A DNA stretch of 64,000 nt from JANXVY01 sp034408685 (GTDB lineage: Bacteria; Pseudomonadota; Alphaproteobacteria; Rhizobiales; Hyphomicrobiaceae): NCBI GenBank assembly GCA_034408685.1, contig JAWXCP010000002.1, positions 1 through 64,000 on the forward strand, written 5' to 3'. The notes beneath the pieces were generated by a model, which was not told where the DNA came from, made no database searches, and saw nothing but the letters and a program-made list of their open reading frames with translations. The position numbers were made by a program, and so were the translations under genes. Below are positions 34,953-43,768 of the stretch, piece after piece; positions within the stretch are counted from its first letter, which is position 1; each line of letters starts with the position of its first letter.

Positions 34953-35510
34953 TTATTCGGCTGGCGTTTCGCCGCCGAACAGACCACCACCGAAGCTGAA
35001 GACCGAAGGATCCTCGGCCAGGGCAAGTGCTCGGCTCGGCGCATAATCGCCAGCAAGGTGGCGCGTGAGATCTGCCTTGATATGGGCGTTTCGGCCGTCC
35101 GAGCAGTATCCTTCCTCGCCGGAAATGACCTTCAAGGTTGCGCTATAGGTCACCGAGTAGTTCTGATCGAGCTTGGCCAGAGAGGCAGCGTCTGCTCCCG
35201 GTTGCGCACCTTCCGACGTCATGAAGTTGGACTTGAGTTTTGGAGCATCGAAATTAAAGCCGCAGCGTTGTGCCCGCGCGGCAACGCGGCTGACCTGTAG
35301 GGTGCGCGCCAACGGGTCGTTGCGCAGTTCCGGCTTGGTCGGTGCGGCCTGCGGCTGGGCTTGCGTGCCGCCAAACAGCGAGCCGGTGGTCAGGCTTGGC
35401 AACGAGGTCTCGGCGCAACCCGACAAACCAGCGGCGACGCAGACCAAGACGCTTACTATGACGCGGGCCGCGGCAGACGGAAGCGGACTGGAACGGGGTA
35501 AATGGCGCAT
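34953..35510 (-). CDS. lipoprotein of unknown function
   Basis: This 185-aa protein has a typical lipoprotein signal: a hydrophobic run ending in GLSGC, with lipidated cysteine about residue 32. The mature part contains VAARAQRCGFNFDAPKLK and a second cysteine pair near EEGYCSDGRN, and ends in a Gly/Phe-rich segment. It is likely located in the outer or inner membrane leaflet of the periplasm. No family was recognised. Confidence 0.75.
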   Translation of the reverse strand: MRHLPRSSPLPSAAARVIVSVLVCVAAGLSGCAETSLPSLTTGSLFGGTQAQPQAAPTKPELRNDPLARTLQVSRVAARAQRCGFNFDAPKLKSNFMTSEGAQPGADAASLAKLDQNYSVTYSATLKVISGEEGYCSDGRNAHIKADLTRHLAGDYAPSRALALAEDPSVFSFGGGLFGGETPAE

Positions 35511-35776
35511 GGCAGGCTCGCTGGCAGTTGGTGGTGGTCAGCCTCGACGACTCGATGCCACCAGGATTTACGCCCCGCCCCCCGGCGGTCAATTCCTGAC
35601 GCGATTTAACACGGTTTGAGCTGTGCGTATCGTCCCGCTTCGAAACATTGTCCGCTTTGGCACCGCATGCAGTGCGCGGCCGACTTGAAACCGGCGACGG
35701 CTAAAACGCATTCCATCCGACGCGTTCCTGGTTTACACTGTAACATGCTGGGCCAGCTCGAGTTGGAGATCGCCGC

Positions 35777-36283
35777 ATGGCTGATGCTGATGAGCGTTAC
35801 ACATCTCACCGACAGTTGACGGTCGACGATTTCGAACAGCTCGCGCGAGACCGTGGGTTACCAGTGCAATCGGCGCGAAAAAAAGGCCTCGTGGCCGCCC
35901 GACCGGCGACTGCCGACACGCCTGTCGCAACGCAGTGGAATGGCGAGGAAACGCGCAACGTCGCGCGCACCGGCGACATGATCGTAACGTCGCTCGACGC
36001 GGCGGGCGCACCTCTGGTTGACGGCGCGGGAAACAAGAACGTTTATGTGATTAAAAAGCCGCGCTTCGCTGAACTTTATGAAGCTTTGGGGCAGGACGGT
36101 CCTGACGGTCCCATCCATCGCGCCGTTGGAAGCGTTCGTTGCATCGAGCTCAAACAGGGGTTCGCCATTGTCGCGCCGTGGGGCGAGCGTCAGACCGCCG
36201 ACAGCGGCTACTTGGTCGCCAACGGCGGCGACGTTTATGGAAACAACGCCGAGACATTCGAGAAGACCTACGAGATTGTGTAA
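35777..36283 (+). CDS. PGDYG-like small protein upstream of a patatin
   Basis: This 168-aa cytoplasmic protein is rich in charged residues. Notable segments are LTVDDFEQLARDRGLPVQ, NVYVIKKPRFAELYEAL and FAIVAPWGERQTADSGYLVA, with a C-terminal GGDVYG and FEKTYEIV similar to proteins named after a PGDYG motif. The resemblance is weak and the function is unknown. It ends 24 bp before the patatin gene on the same strand, so the two are probably co-transcribed. Confidence 0.7.
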   Translation: MADADERYTSHRQLTVDDFEQLARDRGLPVQSARKKGLVAARPATADTPVATQWNGEETRNVARTGDMIVTSLDAAGAPLVDGAGNKNVYVIKKPRFAELYEALGQDGPDGPIHRAVGSVRCIELKQGFAIVAPWGERQTADSGYLVANGGDVYGNNAETFEKTYEIV

Positions 36284-36307
36284 GTTTACGTGATGGAGCG
36301 GGGGCTC

Positions 36308-37644
36308 ATGAAGACGCGTGACGAGCATTTGTTCGGGCCTGGCCCGAAGCGTATTTTGTCGCTCGATGGTGGTGGCGTTCGGGGGCTCATCTCGCTCGGC
36401 ATCCTCGCCCGGGTTGAGGCGCTATTGCGGGAGCGCGTGCCCGAGGAGCAGCGCGACGCATTCCGGTTGTGCGATTATTTCGACCTGATCGGCGGAACGT
36501 CGACCGGCGCGCTCATTGCCGTGCAGCTGGCTTTCGGTGAGACGGTACACGACATTACCGAAAGGTATCGCGAGCTGTGTCCGACGCTTTTCGGAAAGCC
36601 GCGAAAATTTCAGTATTGGTGGTCGCGCCATGATGGCGAGGTGTTTGATGCGGCCGTGCGAGAAAACTTAAGATCACTCTTCGTGAAGTATGGTCATAAT
36701 CCCGAAACTGAACCCGATCTTGACACGTCGCTTTTGCGCACTGGATTGGCAGTGGTGACTAAGCGCATCAACACGGGAAGCGTTTGGGTGCAAACTAATA
36801 ACCGCGTCATAAGTATTGGAGTCGGAAAAGCCCCGCATGGGGCAAACACTGGGACCAAACGGCTCCCGACATGAAGTTTTTCGCAAACAGTAGTTATCCC
36901 CTGAGCAAGATTGTCCTCGCCAGCGCATCGGCGCCATTTTACTTTGATCCTGTTAAGCTAGAAATTAGCGAGGGACAGACGGGTGTGTTTCTTGATGGTG
37001 GCGTTAGCCCCTTCAATGACGCGTCGAGTGAACTCTTTCTCATGGCAGCACTGTCGGCCGAACAGGGGGCAGCCGACGCTAACGATGAAGGAACGACACC
37101 GTTTGGCTTCAACTGGCCAACCGGGCACGACAAAATCTTTTTGCTGTCGATTGGCGCTGGCAGCTACCGCGTAAAATATGAGGCGGAAGCTTTCCGAAAG
37201 CTCAGTGCCGCAGCGCAGGGCGTTGAAACGCTAAAAAGCCTAATGTTCGATGCGCAAAAGAATGCACACGCTTGGATGCAGGCTATTTCTATTCCACCTC
37301 GGACAGGTCAGGCAATCGACGTCCAACACCTGATTGACAGTAACCTCGGAGCGATGCGGGGGCTCCGGCTTTTGCAGCAACCGCTGCTGACCTTTCGTCG
37401 GGCAGATGCGACAATCGACGGTGAATGGCTATCCAAAAACCTCGATCTCACATACACAGAGACAAATATTAAAGACTTGCGGGAGCTTGATTGCCGCCAC
37501 CGAACCATGCACGAGCGGTGCTTAGAAATTGGCCGGGCGGTCGGCGCAAAATTCGTCGACAAGACGGATTTTCCCTCGTCATTCGATTTAGAAGAATGGC
37601 AAACGCGCAACGCGCAGGTCAGCCTTTTCGAATTCGCGCAGTAG
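36308..37644 (+). pseudogene. patatin-like phospholipase, disrupted by one-base frameshift
   Basis: Two overlapping frames (ending at 36874 and starting from 36871) join into one patatin domain of about 445 residues. The first frame has the oxyanion motif DGGGVRG and the nucleophile GGTSTGALI; the second has catalytic DGGVSPFND. Translating the second frame upstream of 36871 gives PRHKYW from 36802, which continues the VQTNN of the first frame as the family expects (NNP-KYW). Adding one C in the CC at 36802-36803 repairs it. The start at 36308 follows GGAG at 36295; GTG 36290 and ATG 36293 are alternatives. It could be a real inactivation or a base-calling error. Codon use looks more AT-rich than in neighbouring genes. 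Confidence 0.85.
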
Positions 37645-37685
37645 AAACTGCGGTATTGTTTATTCGTGGCTCATACCTAACCGCA

Positions 37686-38872
37686 CTACCGCATCAACGC
37701 GCGCGTTGCGGCGTCGAGACCTTCGAGCGTGAGCGGATACATCCGGCCGCCCATCAGTTCGCGAACGATGCGCGTCGATTCCGTCCAGTCCCAGGCAGCT
37801 AGCGGGTTCGGGTTGAGCCACACCACGTGGGGAAACTTGTCCGTGACGCGGGTCAGCCAAACGCACCCGGCTTCCTCGTTCATGTGCTCGACGCTGCCGC
37901 CGGGGACCAGGATCTCATATGGGCTCATGGCCGCGTCGCCGACGAAGATCACCTTGTAGTCGGTGCCATAGGTGTTGAGCACATCCAGGGTGGGCGTCCG
38001 GTCGGTCCAGCGGCGGACATTGCCCTCCCAGACGAATTCATAAAGGCAGTTGTGGAAGTAGTATTGTTCGAGGTGCTTGAATTCAGCCCTGGCGGCCGAG
38101 AACAGCGTTTCGGCGACCTTGACGTGGTCGTCCATCGACCCGCCAATATCGAAGAACATCAAGATCTTGACAACGTTGTGCCGCTCTGGCCGCATCGCGA
38201 TGTCGATGTAGCCCTTGTTGGCCGATGATCTGATCGTGCTGTCGAGATCGAGTTCTCGGCTGCTCCGGCCCGCGCGAACCGTCGCAAGCGGCGCAGCGCG
38301 ACCTTCATATTTCGCGTGCCGAGTTCGACGCCATCGTCGAGGTCGCGAAATTCGCGCTTGTCCCAGACCTTGACCGCGCGGCGGTGGCGGCTTTCGTGCT
38401 GGCCGATGCGAATCCCAGCGGGATTGTAGCCGTAGGCACCAAATGGGCTCGTGCCGCCGGTGCCGATCCATTTGTTGCCGCCTTGGTGGCGGCCCTGCTG
38501 CTCGGCGAGGCGCTTCTGCAACTCAGCCATGATCTTGTCCCAGTCGCCGAGCGCTTCGATCTTGGCGCGCTCTTCGTCCGACAGGTAAAGCTGGCTGACC
38601 GCCTTGAGCCAATCGGCTGGAATCTGAACCGTGCTGCTGTCCTCGCCGCCGCCCGATACCGCGTCGAGCCCACGGAAGACGTGGGCGAATACCTGGTCGA
38701 AACGGTCGTAGTGACGCTCGTCCTTCACCAGGCACGCACGCGACAAGTAATAGAATGCCTCGACTTCGCGCGCGGCCGTGTCGGCCTGAAGCGCCTCCAT
38801 CAGCGTCAGGTATTCCTTTAGCGTCACCGGCACTTTGGCGGTGCGAAGTTGGTCGAAGAACGTGGTCAGCAT
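37686..38872 (-). pseudogene. VWA-domain (CoxE-like) protein, disrupted by one-base frameshift
   Basis: The N-terminal half (38872 down to about 38256) and the C-terminal half (about 38255 to 37686) are in different frames. The first half reads MLTTFFDQLRTAKVPVTLKE and continues to FARAGAAE; the second resumes ELDLDSTIRSSANKGYIDI and holds a MIDAS-like DIGGSMDD. The frames meet if one C is added near 38255. The repaired protein would be about 396 residues, normal for the CoxE/VWA family. A MoxR-type ATPase gene, a common partner of such proteins, is not adjacent. It could be a true lesion or a sequencing error. Confidence 0.85.
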
Positions 38873-39104
38873 CGCCGCAGTTTGCCCTGATGCCGGTCTG
38901 CGAGCAAGCCAGATGGCGCAACGACTGGGCCCAACCGCGCGCCGACCTTCGCTTGTGTGTCACGTGCGGCTATGGACAAATGCCAGTGGCTGGGGCACGT
39001 TTTGATCACGCCATTGTACTGAATTTGGTGCCAATGGTTAGTAACAATCTTGAGTGAGCAGCGGCCAACGGGGCTAGAACGGCTCATCATTGGAGGACGT
39101 CCAT

Positions 39105-40118
39105 ATGAAGTTATCTCGTCGCGGGCTAATCACCGCGAGCGGAAGAGCGCTCGCAAATTGCGCAGCCGTTGCGGTCGTTGCGGTCACGCTTTCAGCAATC
39201 GCAGCACCTGTTTCGGCCCAGACTTGGCCCGATAAGCCCATCACGTTCATCAACCCGTTTCCTGCAGGCGGTGGCACCGACGCGTTTGCCCGCCCGCTAG
39301 CGGCGGAACTGACCAAACAACTCGGTCAAAGCGTGATCATCGACAACCGTGGTGGCGCTGGCGGGACGCTTGGCGCTGGCATCGCAGCGCGCGCGCCGAA
39401 GGATGGCTATACGTTCTTCGTTGGTGCTGTGCACCATTCAATCGCTCCGGCGATTTATCCAAAACTGACCTACGACATCGAGAAGGACTTCGAGCCGATC
39501 TCCGTGATCGCAGTCGTTCCCCATGTCGTGGTCGTAAATCCGACGCGTGTTCAGGCAAAATCTCTGAAAGAGCTGATCGACTTTGCGAAGGCGAACCCGG
39601 GCAAATTGTCATTCGGGTCGGCTGGCAACGGGACGTCGCACCACTTGGCTGGCGAACTTTTCAAGATCCTCACCAAGACCGATCTCCAGCACATTCCCTA
39701 TAAGGGCGCTGGCCCGGCTCTTCAGGACCTGATCGGTGGCCAGATCGATATGATGTTTGATGGTTTGGGCTCATCGGCCGCCCATATCAAAGGCGGTCGG
39801 ATTGCCGCGTTGGCGGTCGCCAGCAAGTCGCGCTCGAGCTCATTGCCAGACGTACCGACGGGTGCCGAGGGCGGCGTTCCCGGGTTTGCAATCTCAGCCT
39901 GGTACGGCGTCTGGGCCATCGCTGGCACGCCCAAAGATGTGACTGCCCGCATGTCGGCGGAAATCGCAAAGGCGCTTAAGTCGGACGCCGTTAAAAGCGT
40001 TTGGGCAGCGCAGGGAGCGGAGGTCGGCGCGTCTGGTCCGCAAATGGCGACATTCTTGACGTCAGAAGTCAGCAGCTGGGCCAAAGTCGCCAAAGACGCC
40101 AACATCAAGATCGACTGA
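39105..40118 (+). CDS. tctC: tripartite tricarboxylate transporter substrate-binding protein (TctC/BUG)
   Basis: This 337-aa periplasmic receptor has a signal peptide (about residues 1-39, cleaved near VSAQT) followed by WPDKPITFINPFPAGGGTDA, typical of BUG proteins. Other family landmarks are VIIDNRGGAGGTLGAG and FGSAGNGTSHHLAGELF. The start at 39105 follows GGAGG at 39092-39096 with 8-nt spacing. It heads a tctCBA operon. The ligand is a carboxylate or aromatic acid, not decided by sequence. Confidence 0.93.
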   Translation: MKLSRRGLITASGRALANCAAVAVVAVTLSAIAAPVSAQTWPDKPITFINPFPAGGGTDAFARPLAAELTKQLGQSVIIDNRGGAGGTLGAGIAARAPKDGYTFFVGAVHHSIAPAIYPKLTYDIEKDFEPISVIAVVPHVVVVNPTRVQAKSLKELIDFAKANPGKLSFGSAGNGTSHHLAGELFKILTKTDLQHIPYKGAGPALQDLIGGQIDMMFDGLGSSAAHIKGGRIAALAVASKSRSSSLPDVPTGAEGGVPGFAISAWYGVWAIAGTPKDVTARMSAEIAKALKSDAVKSVWAAQGAEVGASGPQMATFLTSEVSSWAKVAKDANIKID

Positions 40119-40146
40119 GCTGGCGCCCATCTGCAGGACCATCGCC

Positions 40147-40638
40147 ATGCCGAGTTGGATCTCTAGTCCCCGCGATTTTTGGACGGGGTTAGTCTACATC
40201 GTTGTCGGGGGCGGCGCCTTGTGGCTCGCCCTCGACTACCGCCTTGGCACGGTGGGCAAAATGGGGCCGGGGTACTTTCCCCAGGTTCTCGCTGTGATGC
40301 TGATCGTCATCGGCCTGATTTCGCTGGTGCGCTCGGTCATCATCGCAGGCGAGCCGGTGTCACACCTTGCCTGGAAACCGCTCGCGCTCATCACCGGCGC
40401 GATTGTCACTTACGGGGTCTTGATCCAGGGCGCTGGCCTCGTCGTCGCGCTATTGATGCTCATTTTGATGGGTGCCGCTGCCAGCCGAGAATTTCGTTTC
40501 GACGCGAAGGCGTTGGTCGGCATGGTCCTTCTCGTCAGCCTTTGCGGACTTGTATTCGTCAAAGGACTGGGCTTGCCGCTCAAGCTCATTGGTCCGTGGT
40601 TCGCGCCTGTATTGGGCGCCTTTGGCTTGGCGCCGTGA
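40147..40638 (+). CDS. tctB: tripartite tricarboxylate transporter TctB
   Basis: This 163-aa small membrane subunit has four predicted helices. The segment LGTVGKMGPGYFPQVLAVML and the C-terminal GLPLKLIGPWFAPVL are typical of TctB. It is encoded 28 bp after tctC and 18 bp before tctA, in the standard order. Confidence 0.9.
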   Translation: MPSWISSPRDFWTGLVYIVVGGGALWLALDYRLGTVGKMGPGYFPQVLAVMLIVIGLISLVRSVIIAGEPVSHLAWKPLALITGAIVTYGVLIQGAGLVVALLMLILMGAAASREFRFDAKALVGMVLLVSLCGLVFVKGLGLPLKLIGPWFAPVLGAFGLAP

Positions 40639-40656
40639 GCCAGAAAGTCCCCGTCG

Positions 40657-42165
40657 ATGGAAATCTTCGATAGCCTTGCGCTCGGGTTGACAACCGCTTT
40701 GACGCTCAACAATTTGCTGTACTGCTTCATCGGCGTTTTTCTCGGCACCGCCATTGGCGTACTGCCAGGACTGGGCCCTGCCGCGACGATCGCAATCCTG
40801 CTGCCAGCCACCTTCGCATTGCCGCCGGTGACATCGCTCATCATGCTGGCCGGGATCTTTTATGGCGCACAGTATGGTGGTTCAACGACGGCCATTCTGG
40901 TCAATCTGCCAGGTGAAACGTCGTCGGTTGTCACCGCGCTCGATGGCTATCAGATGGCCCGGCAAGGCAAGGCTGGCCGAGCACTGGCGACGGCTGCCAT
41001 CGCATCATTCTTTGCCGGTACGGTCTGCACGCTGCTGATCGCGCTGTTTGCCCCGCCGTTGACCGAACTCGCCTTGAAGTTCGGGCCGGCAGAATACTTC
41101 TCGCTGATGGTACTCGGCCTTGTCGCATCGATCGTACTGGCAAGCGGGTCGATCATTCATGCGCTCGGCATGATCGTGATCGGGCTACTGCTCGGCATCG
41201 TTGGAACCGACGTGAACGCTGGCAGTCAGCGCTTTACGTTTGGCTATCTCGAACTCGCCGACGGTATCAGCTTTGTCGTCGTTGCCATGGGCTTGTTTGG
41301 CATTGGCGAAATTATCGCCAACCTCGAGCACGAAGCCACGCGCGACGTTTCGGTGCGGAAGGTTGAGGGGCTGATGCCCACGCGTGAGGACTGGGGCCGG
41401 ATGGTCGCGCCTATCCTGCGCGGCACTGCGCTCGGCTCCGTGCTTGGCATTTTGCCCGGCGGAGGCGCTGCATTGGCGTCATTTGGCGCCTACGCGCTGG
41501 AAAAGAAAGTTTCGCGCAACCGCGCGCAACTCGGCAAAGGCGCGATCGAGGGGGTTGCAGCACCAGAGGCTGCAAACAACGCCGCCGCACAGATGTCGTT
41601 CATTCCGATGCTGACACTGGGAATACCAGCTAACCCCGTGATGGCGCTGATGATCGGCGCCATGATCATTCAAGGGATCCAGCCTGGTCCCGGCGTGATC
41701 AAGGAACAGCCAGAGCTATTTTGGGGTGTCATCGCGTCGATGTGGATCGGCAATGTCATGTTGCTGATCTTGAACCTGCCGTTGATCGGGCTGTGGGTCC
41801 GGATGATCTCCGTGCCCTACCACTATCTCTATCCGGCAATCCTTTGCTTTTGCTCGATTGGCGTCATCAGCCTGTCAAACTCGCCGTTCGATGTCTACTT
41901 GATGGCGATGTTTGGCCTGCTGGGATATGTTTTCAAGAAGCTCGATTGTGAGCCTGCGCCGCTGCTGCTCGGCTTCATTCTGGGCCCCATGATGGAAGAG
42001 TTCCTGCGCCGTGCGCTGTTGCTGTCCAAGGGTGACCCGATGGTATTCCTGACGCGGCCGATCAGCTTGACGATGTTGATCCTGGCGGCGGGGCTGCTGA
42101 TGCTCGTGCTGCTGCCGTCGTTTAGCAAGACCCGCGAGGTCGCGTTCAAAGAGGAAGTGGGTTGA
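40657..42165 (+). CDS. tctA: tripartite tricarboxylate transporter permease TctA
   Basis: This 502-aa large membrane subunit has about twelve hydrophobic helices. Family motifs include GVLPGLGPAATIAILLP, FYGAQYGGSTTAILVNLPG, GILPGGGAALASFGAYALE and LLGFILGPMMEEFLRRALLL. It translocates the solute delivered by TctC. The gene ends 10 bp before the convergent gene at 42176. Confidence 0.95.
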   Translation: MEIFDSLALGLTTALTLNNLLYCFIGVFLGTAIGVLPGLGPAATIAILLPATFALPPVTSLIMLAGIFYGAQYGGSTTAILVNLPGETSSVVTALDGYQMARQGKAGRALATAAIASFFAGTVCTLLIALFAPPLTELALKFGPAEYFSLMVLGLVASIVLASGSIIHALGMIVIGLLLGIVGTDVNAGSQRFTFGYLELADGISFVVVAMGLFGIGEIIANLEHEATRDVSVRKVEGLMPTREDWGRMVAPILRGTALGSVLGILPGGGAALASFGAYALEKKVSRNRAQLGKGAIEGVAAPEAANNAAAQMSFIPMLTLGIPANPVMALMIGAMIIQGIQPGPGVIKEQPELFWGVIASMWIGNVMLLILNLPLIGLWVRMISVPYHYLYPAILCFCSIGVISLSNSPFDVYLMAMFGLLGYVFKKLDCEPAPLLLGFILGPMMEEFLRRALLLSKGDPMVFLTRPISLTMLILAAGLLMLVLLPSFSKTREVAFKEEVG

Positions 42166-42175
42166 AGCGGCGTGC

Positions 42176-42712
42176 CTACGCGCGCCCAACTGGCAAAGCC
42201 CGTGCCGCGACCGCCTCGTGATTGCGGTATAGCTGCAAGCCGAACGCGGCAAATTCATCGTCCGCTGGCGTCGCGTACGTGGCGGCAACGCCGATCAGCC
42301 GCAAAGCACCGTTGATCGGCAGCAGTTTTGAGGGACGCGCCTCGCTCGTATGGGCGATAGCTGGCCGCATGGCGAGTTTGCCGTCGATCCAAACGGCAGC
42401 CGTCTGATGGCCAATGCCGCCGAAATACGCCGTCTCGAGGTAGGCCAGCGCCGTCCCTGTTGAGGCGAGGGCTGCAAACGTCAGATCGGTCGTCGTCAGT
42501 TGGGGTGGCGCTGCATCGGGATGGGCTGGTGCATCGAGCCATTCGCCGGTGCCATTGCAGGCATGGAGAGCGTCGAGCAGGCGATCGTCGACGGTGATCA
42601 CATATGCTGGGGCGTCAGCCGTCAGCGCGAAAATCAATGTGCCTGGGACCGTCTCCACGAACGGCCGCAGCGCGCGTTTGGGCCCGGCGAACAAGCGGAC
42701 GCTGTGGGACAT
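42176..42712 (-). CDS. hypothetical protein
   Basis: This 178-aa protein has no signal peptide or membrane segment. It contains ETVPGTLIFALTADAPAYVI, YLETAYFGGIGHQTAAVW and ATYATPADDEFAAFGLQLYR. The start at 42712 is preferred over 42736 by length. It lies 30 bp after the SDR gene on the same strand and is probably co-transcribed. No family was recognised; similar hypotheticals are likely in related alphaproteobacteria. Confidence 0.65.
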   Translation of the reverse strand: MSHSVRLFAGPKRALRPFVETVPGTLIFALTADAPAYVITVDDRLLDALHACNGTGEWLDAPAHPDAAPPQLTTTDLTFAALASTGTALAYLETAYFGGIGHQTAAVWIDGKLAMRPAIAHTSEARPSKLLPINGALRLIGVAATYATPADDEFAAFGLQLYRNHEAVAARALPVGRA

Positions 42713-42742
42713 CTGCAAAGCCTCACGAAGCCTCACGAATTT

Positions 42743-43453
42743 TTACCAGGCGATCGGCTTGCGGTCGCGGAAGAAGCCACCAGTGGGCCCATTGGCTGGC
42801 AGGGTTGCAAGCCATACCGCCGTATCGGCGCCTTCGACGACCGAACGAGCCGCATCTGGCCCGCCCATGTCGGTTCGAACCCAGCCCGGGCACATGCTGT
42901 TGACCTTGATGCCGGTCTGATCGCCAACTTCGGCCGCCGTTGTCCGGGTGAGTGCGTTGAGAGCGGCTTTCGACAAGCGGTAGGCTGGCCAGCCGCCGCC
43001 CATCTCGGACATTTGGCCGAGGCCGGACGACACATTGACGATCCGGCCATAGGTCTGTTCGCGCATCATCGGCATCACGGCGCGGATCAAGCGCGTTGGA
43101 CCGATGACATTGGTCGCGAACGTCGTCTCGTAAACGGCTGCCTCGGTGCTGGCGACGCGCGCCTCGGGTCCGTCGATCAAGATGCCGGCATTGTTGACCA
43201 GGATGTCGATCCGACCAAACGGACCCATGGCCTCGGCAATGGCAGCGCGAATGCTCGCTTCGTCGGTGACGTCGAGCGCGACGACGGGTGTCACGAGGCC
43301 TTCCCGTTCGAGAGGTTCGGCGGCGGCCAGCCCTTTATCGCGGTCCCGCGAGCCGATTACGGCGACGATGCCGAGCCGCGCCAATTGCCGGACGATCTCA
43401 AGCCCGATGCCGCGATTGCCGCCGGTCACCAACGCGACGCGAGTTTCGGTCAT
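42743..43453 (-). CDS. SDR family NAD(P)-dependent oxidoreductase
   Basis: This 236-aa short-chain dehydrogenase has the cofactor motif TGGNRGIG at residues 10-17, the NNAG motif (ILVNNAGILID), the active-site Ser in NVSSG and the YxxxK element (AYRLSK). The C-terminal GWVRTDMGGPDAARSVVEGA is typical of carbonyl reductase-like SDRs. The substrate is unknown. The start at 43453 gives a normal N-terminus (MTETRVALV). Confidence 0.93.
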   Translation of the reverse strand: MTETRVALVTGGNRGIGLEIVRQLARLGIVAVIGSRDRDKGLAAAEPLEREGLVTPVVALDVTDEASIRAAIAEAMGPFGRIDILVNNAGILIDGPEARVASTEAAVYETTFATNVIGPTRLIRAVMPMMREQTYGRIVNVSSGLGQMSEMGGGWPAYRLSKAALNALTRTTAAEVGDQTGIKVNSMCPGWVRTDMGGPDAARSVVEGADTAVWLATLPANGPTGGFFRDRKPIAW

Positions 43454-43768
43454 AGCGGGGTCTCCACAGATTGCCACGCCGTAACCATGCCGCGACCGAA
43501 CAGGCCGCGTCAAGCAAAGGTGGATCGAACGTGCTGACAGGCCTCGGAAAAATGCCCGGTCTGCGACAACGGGGGGAGTAATCGCAGACCGGGACTTCGG
43601 CGACGCTCGGGGGAAAATGCGTCGCTTCTGGACGATCTATGGGGTGAGGGGACATCCGCCATAGCCGTTGTCAGTGATCTCTCGGATCAACTGACGTTTC
43701 AACAATGACTGACCGGCAAAAAAGTTTCGCTAATCCACCAAAATATTTTCAACTTCGCAAAACGGTTG
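43454..43768. other. intergenic region with a 12-bp perfect hairpin
   Basis: This gap of 315 bp lies between the start of the SDR gene and the end of the sorbosone-dehydrogenase-like gene. It holds the hairpin at 43555-43593 and should contain the SDR promoter. No gene was seen. Confidence 0.6.
43555..43593 (-). terminator. strong hairpin, probable terminator of the minus-strand gene at 43769
   Basis: A perfect 12-bp inverted repeat (CCCGGTCTGCGA and TCGCAGACCGGG) encloses a 15-nt loop with six G. On the minus strand the stem is followed by CATTTTTCC. It lies about 175 bp downstream of the sorbosone-dehydrogenase-like gene. Confidence 0.6.

Noticed and set aside
35606..35819. Small frames on both strands before the PGDYG-like gene
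   Set aside because: They have no family features; the region is more simply promoter sequence.
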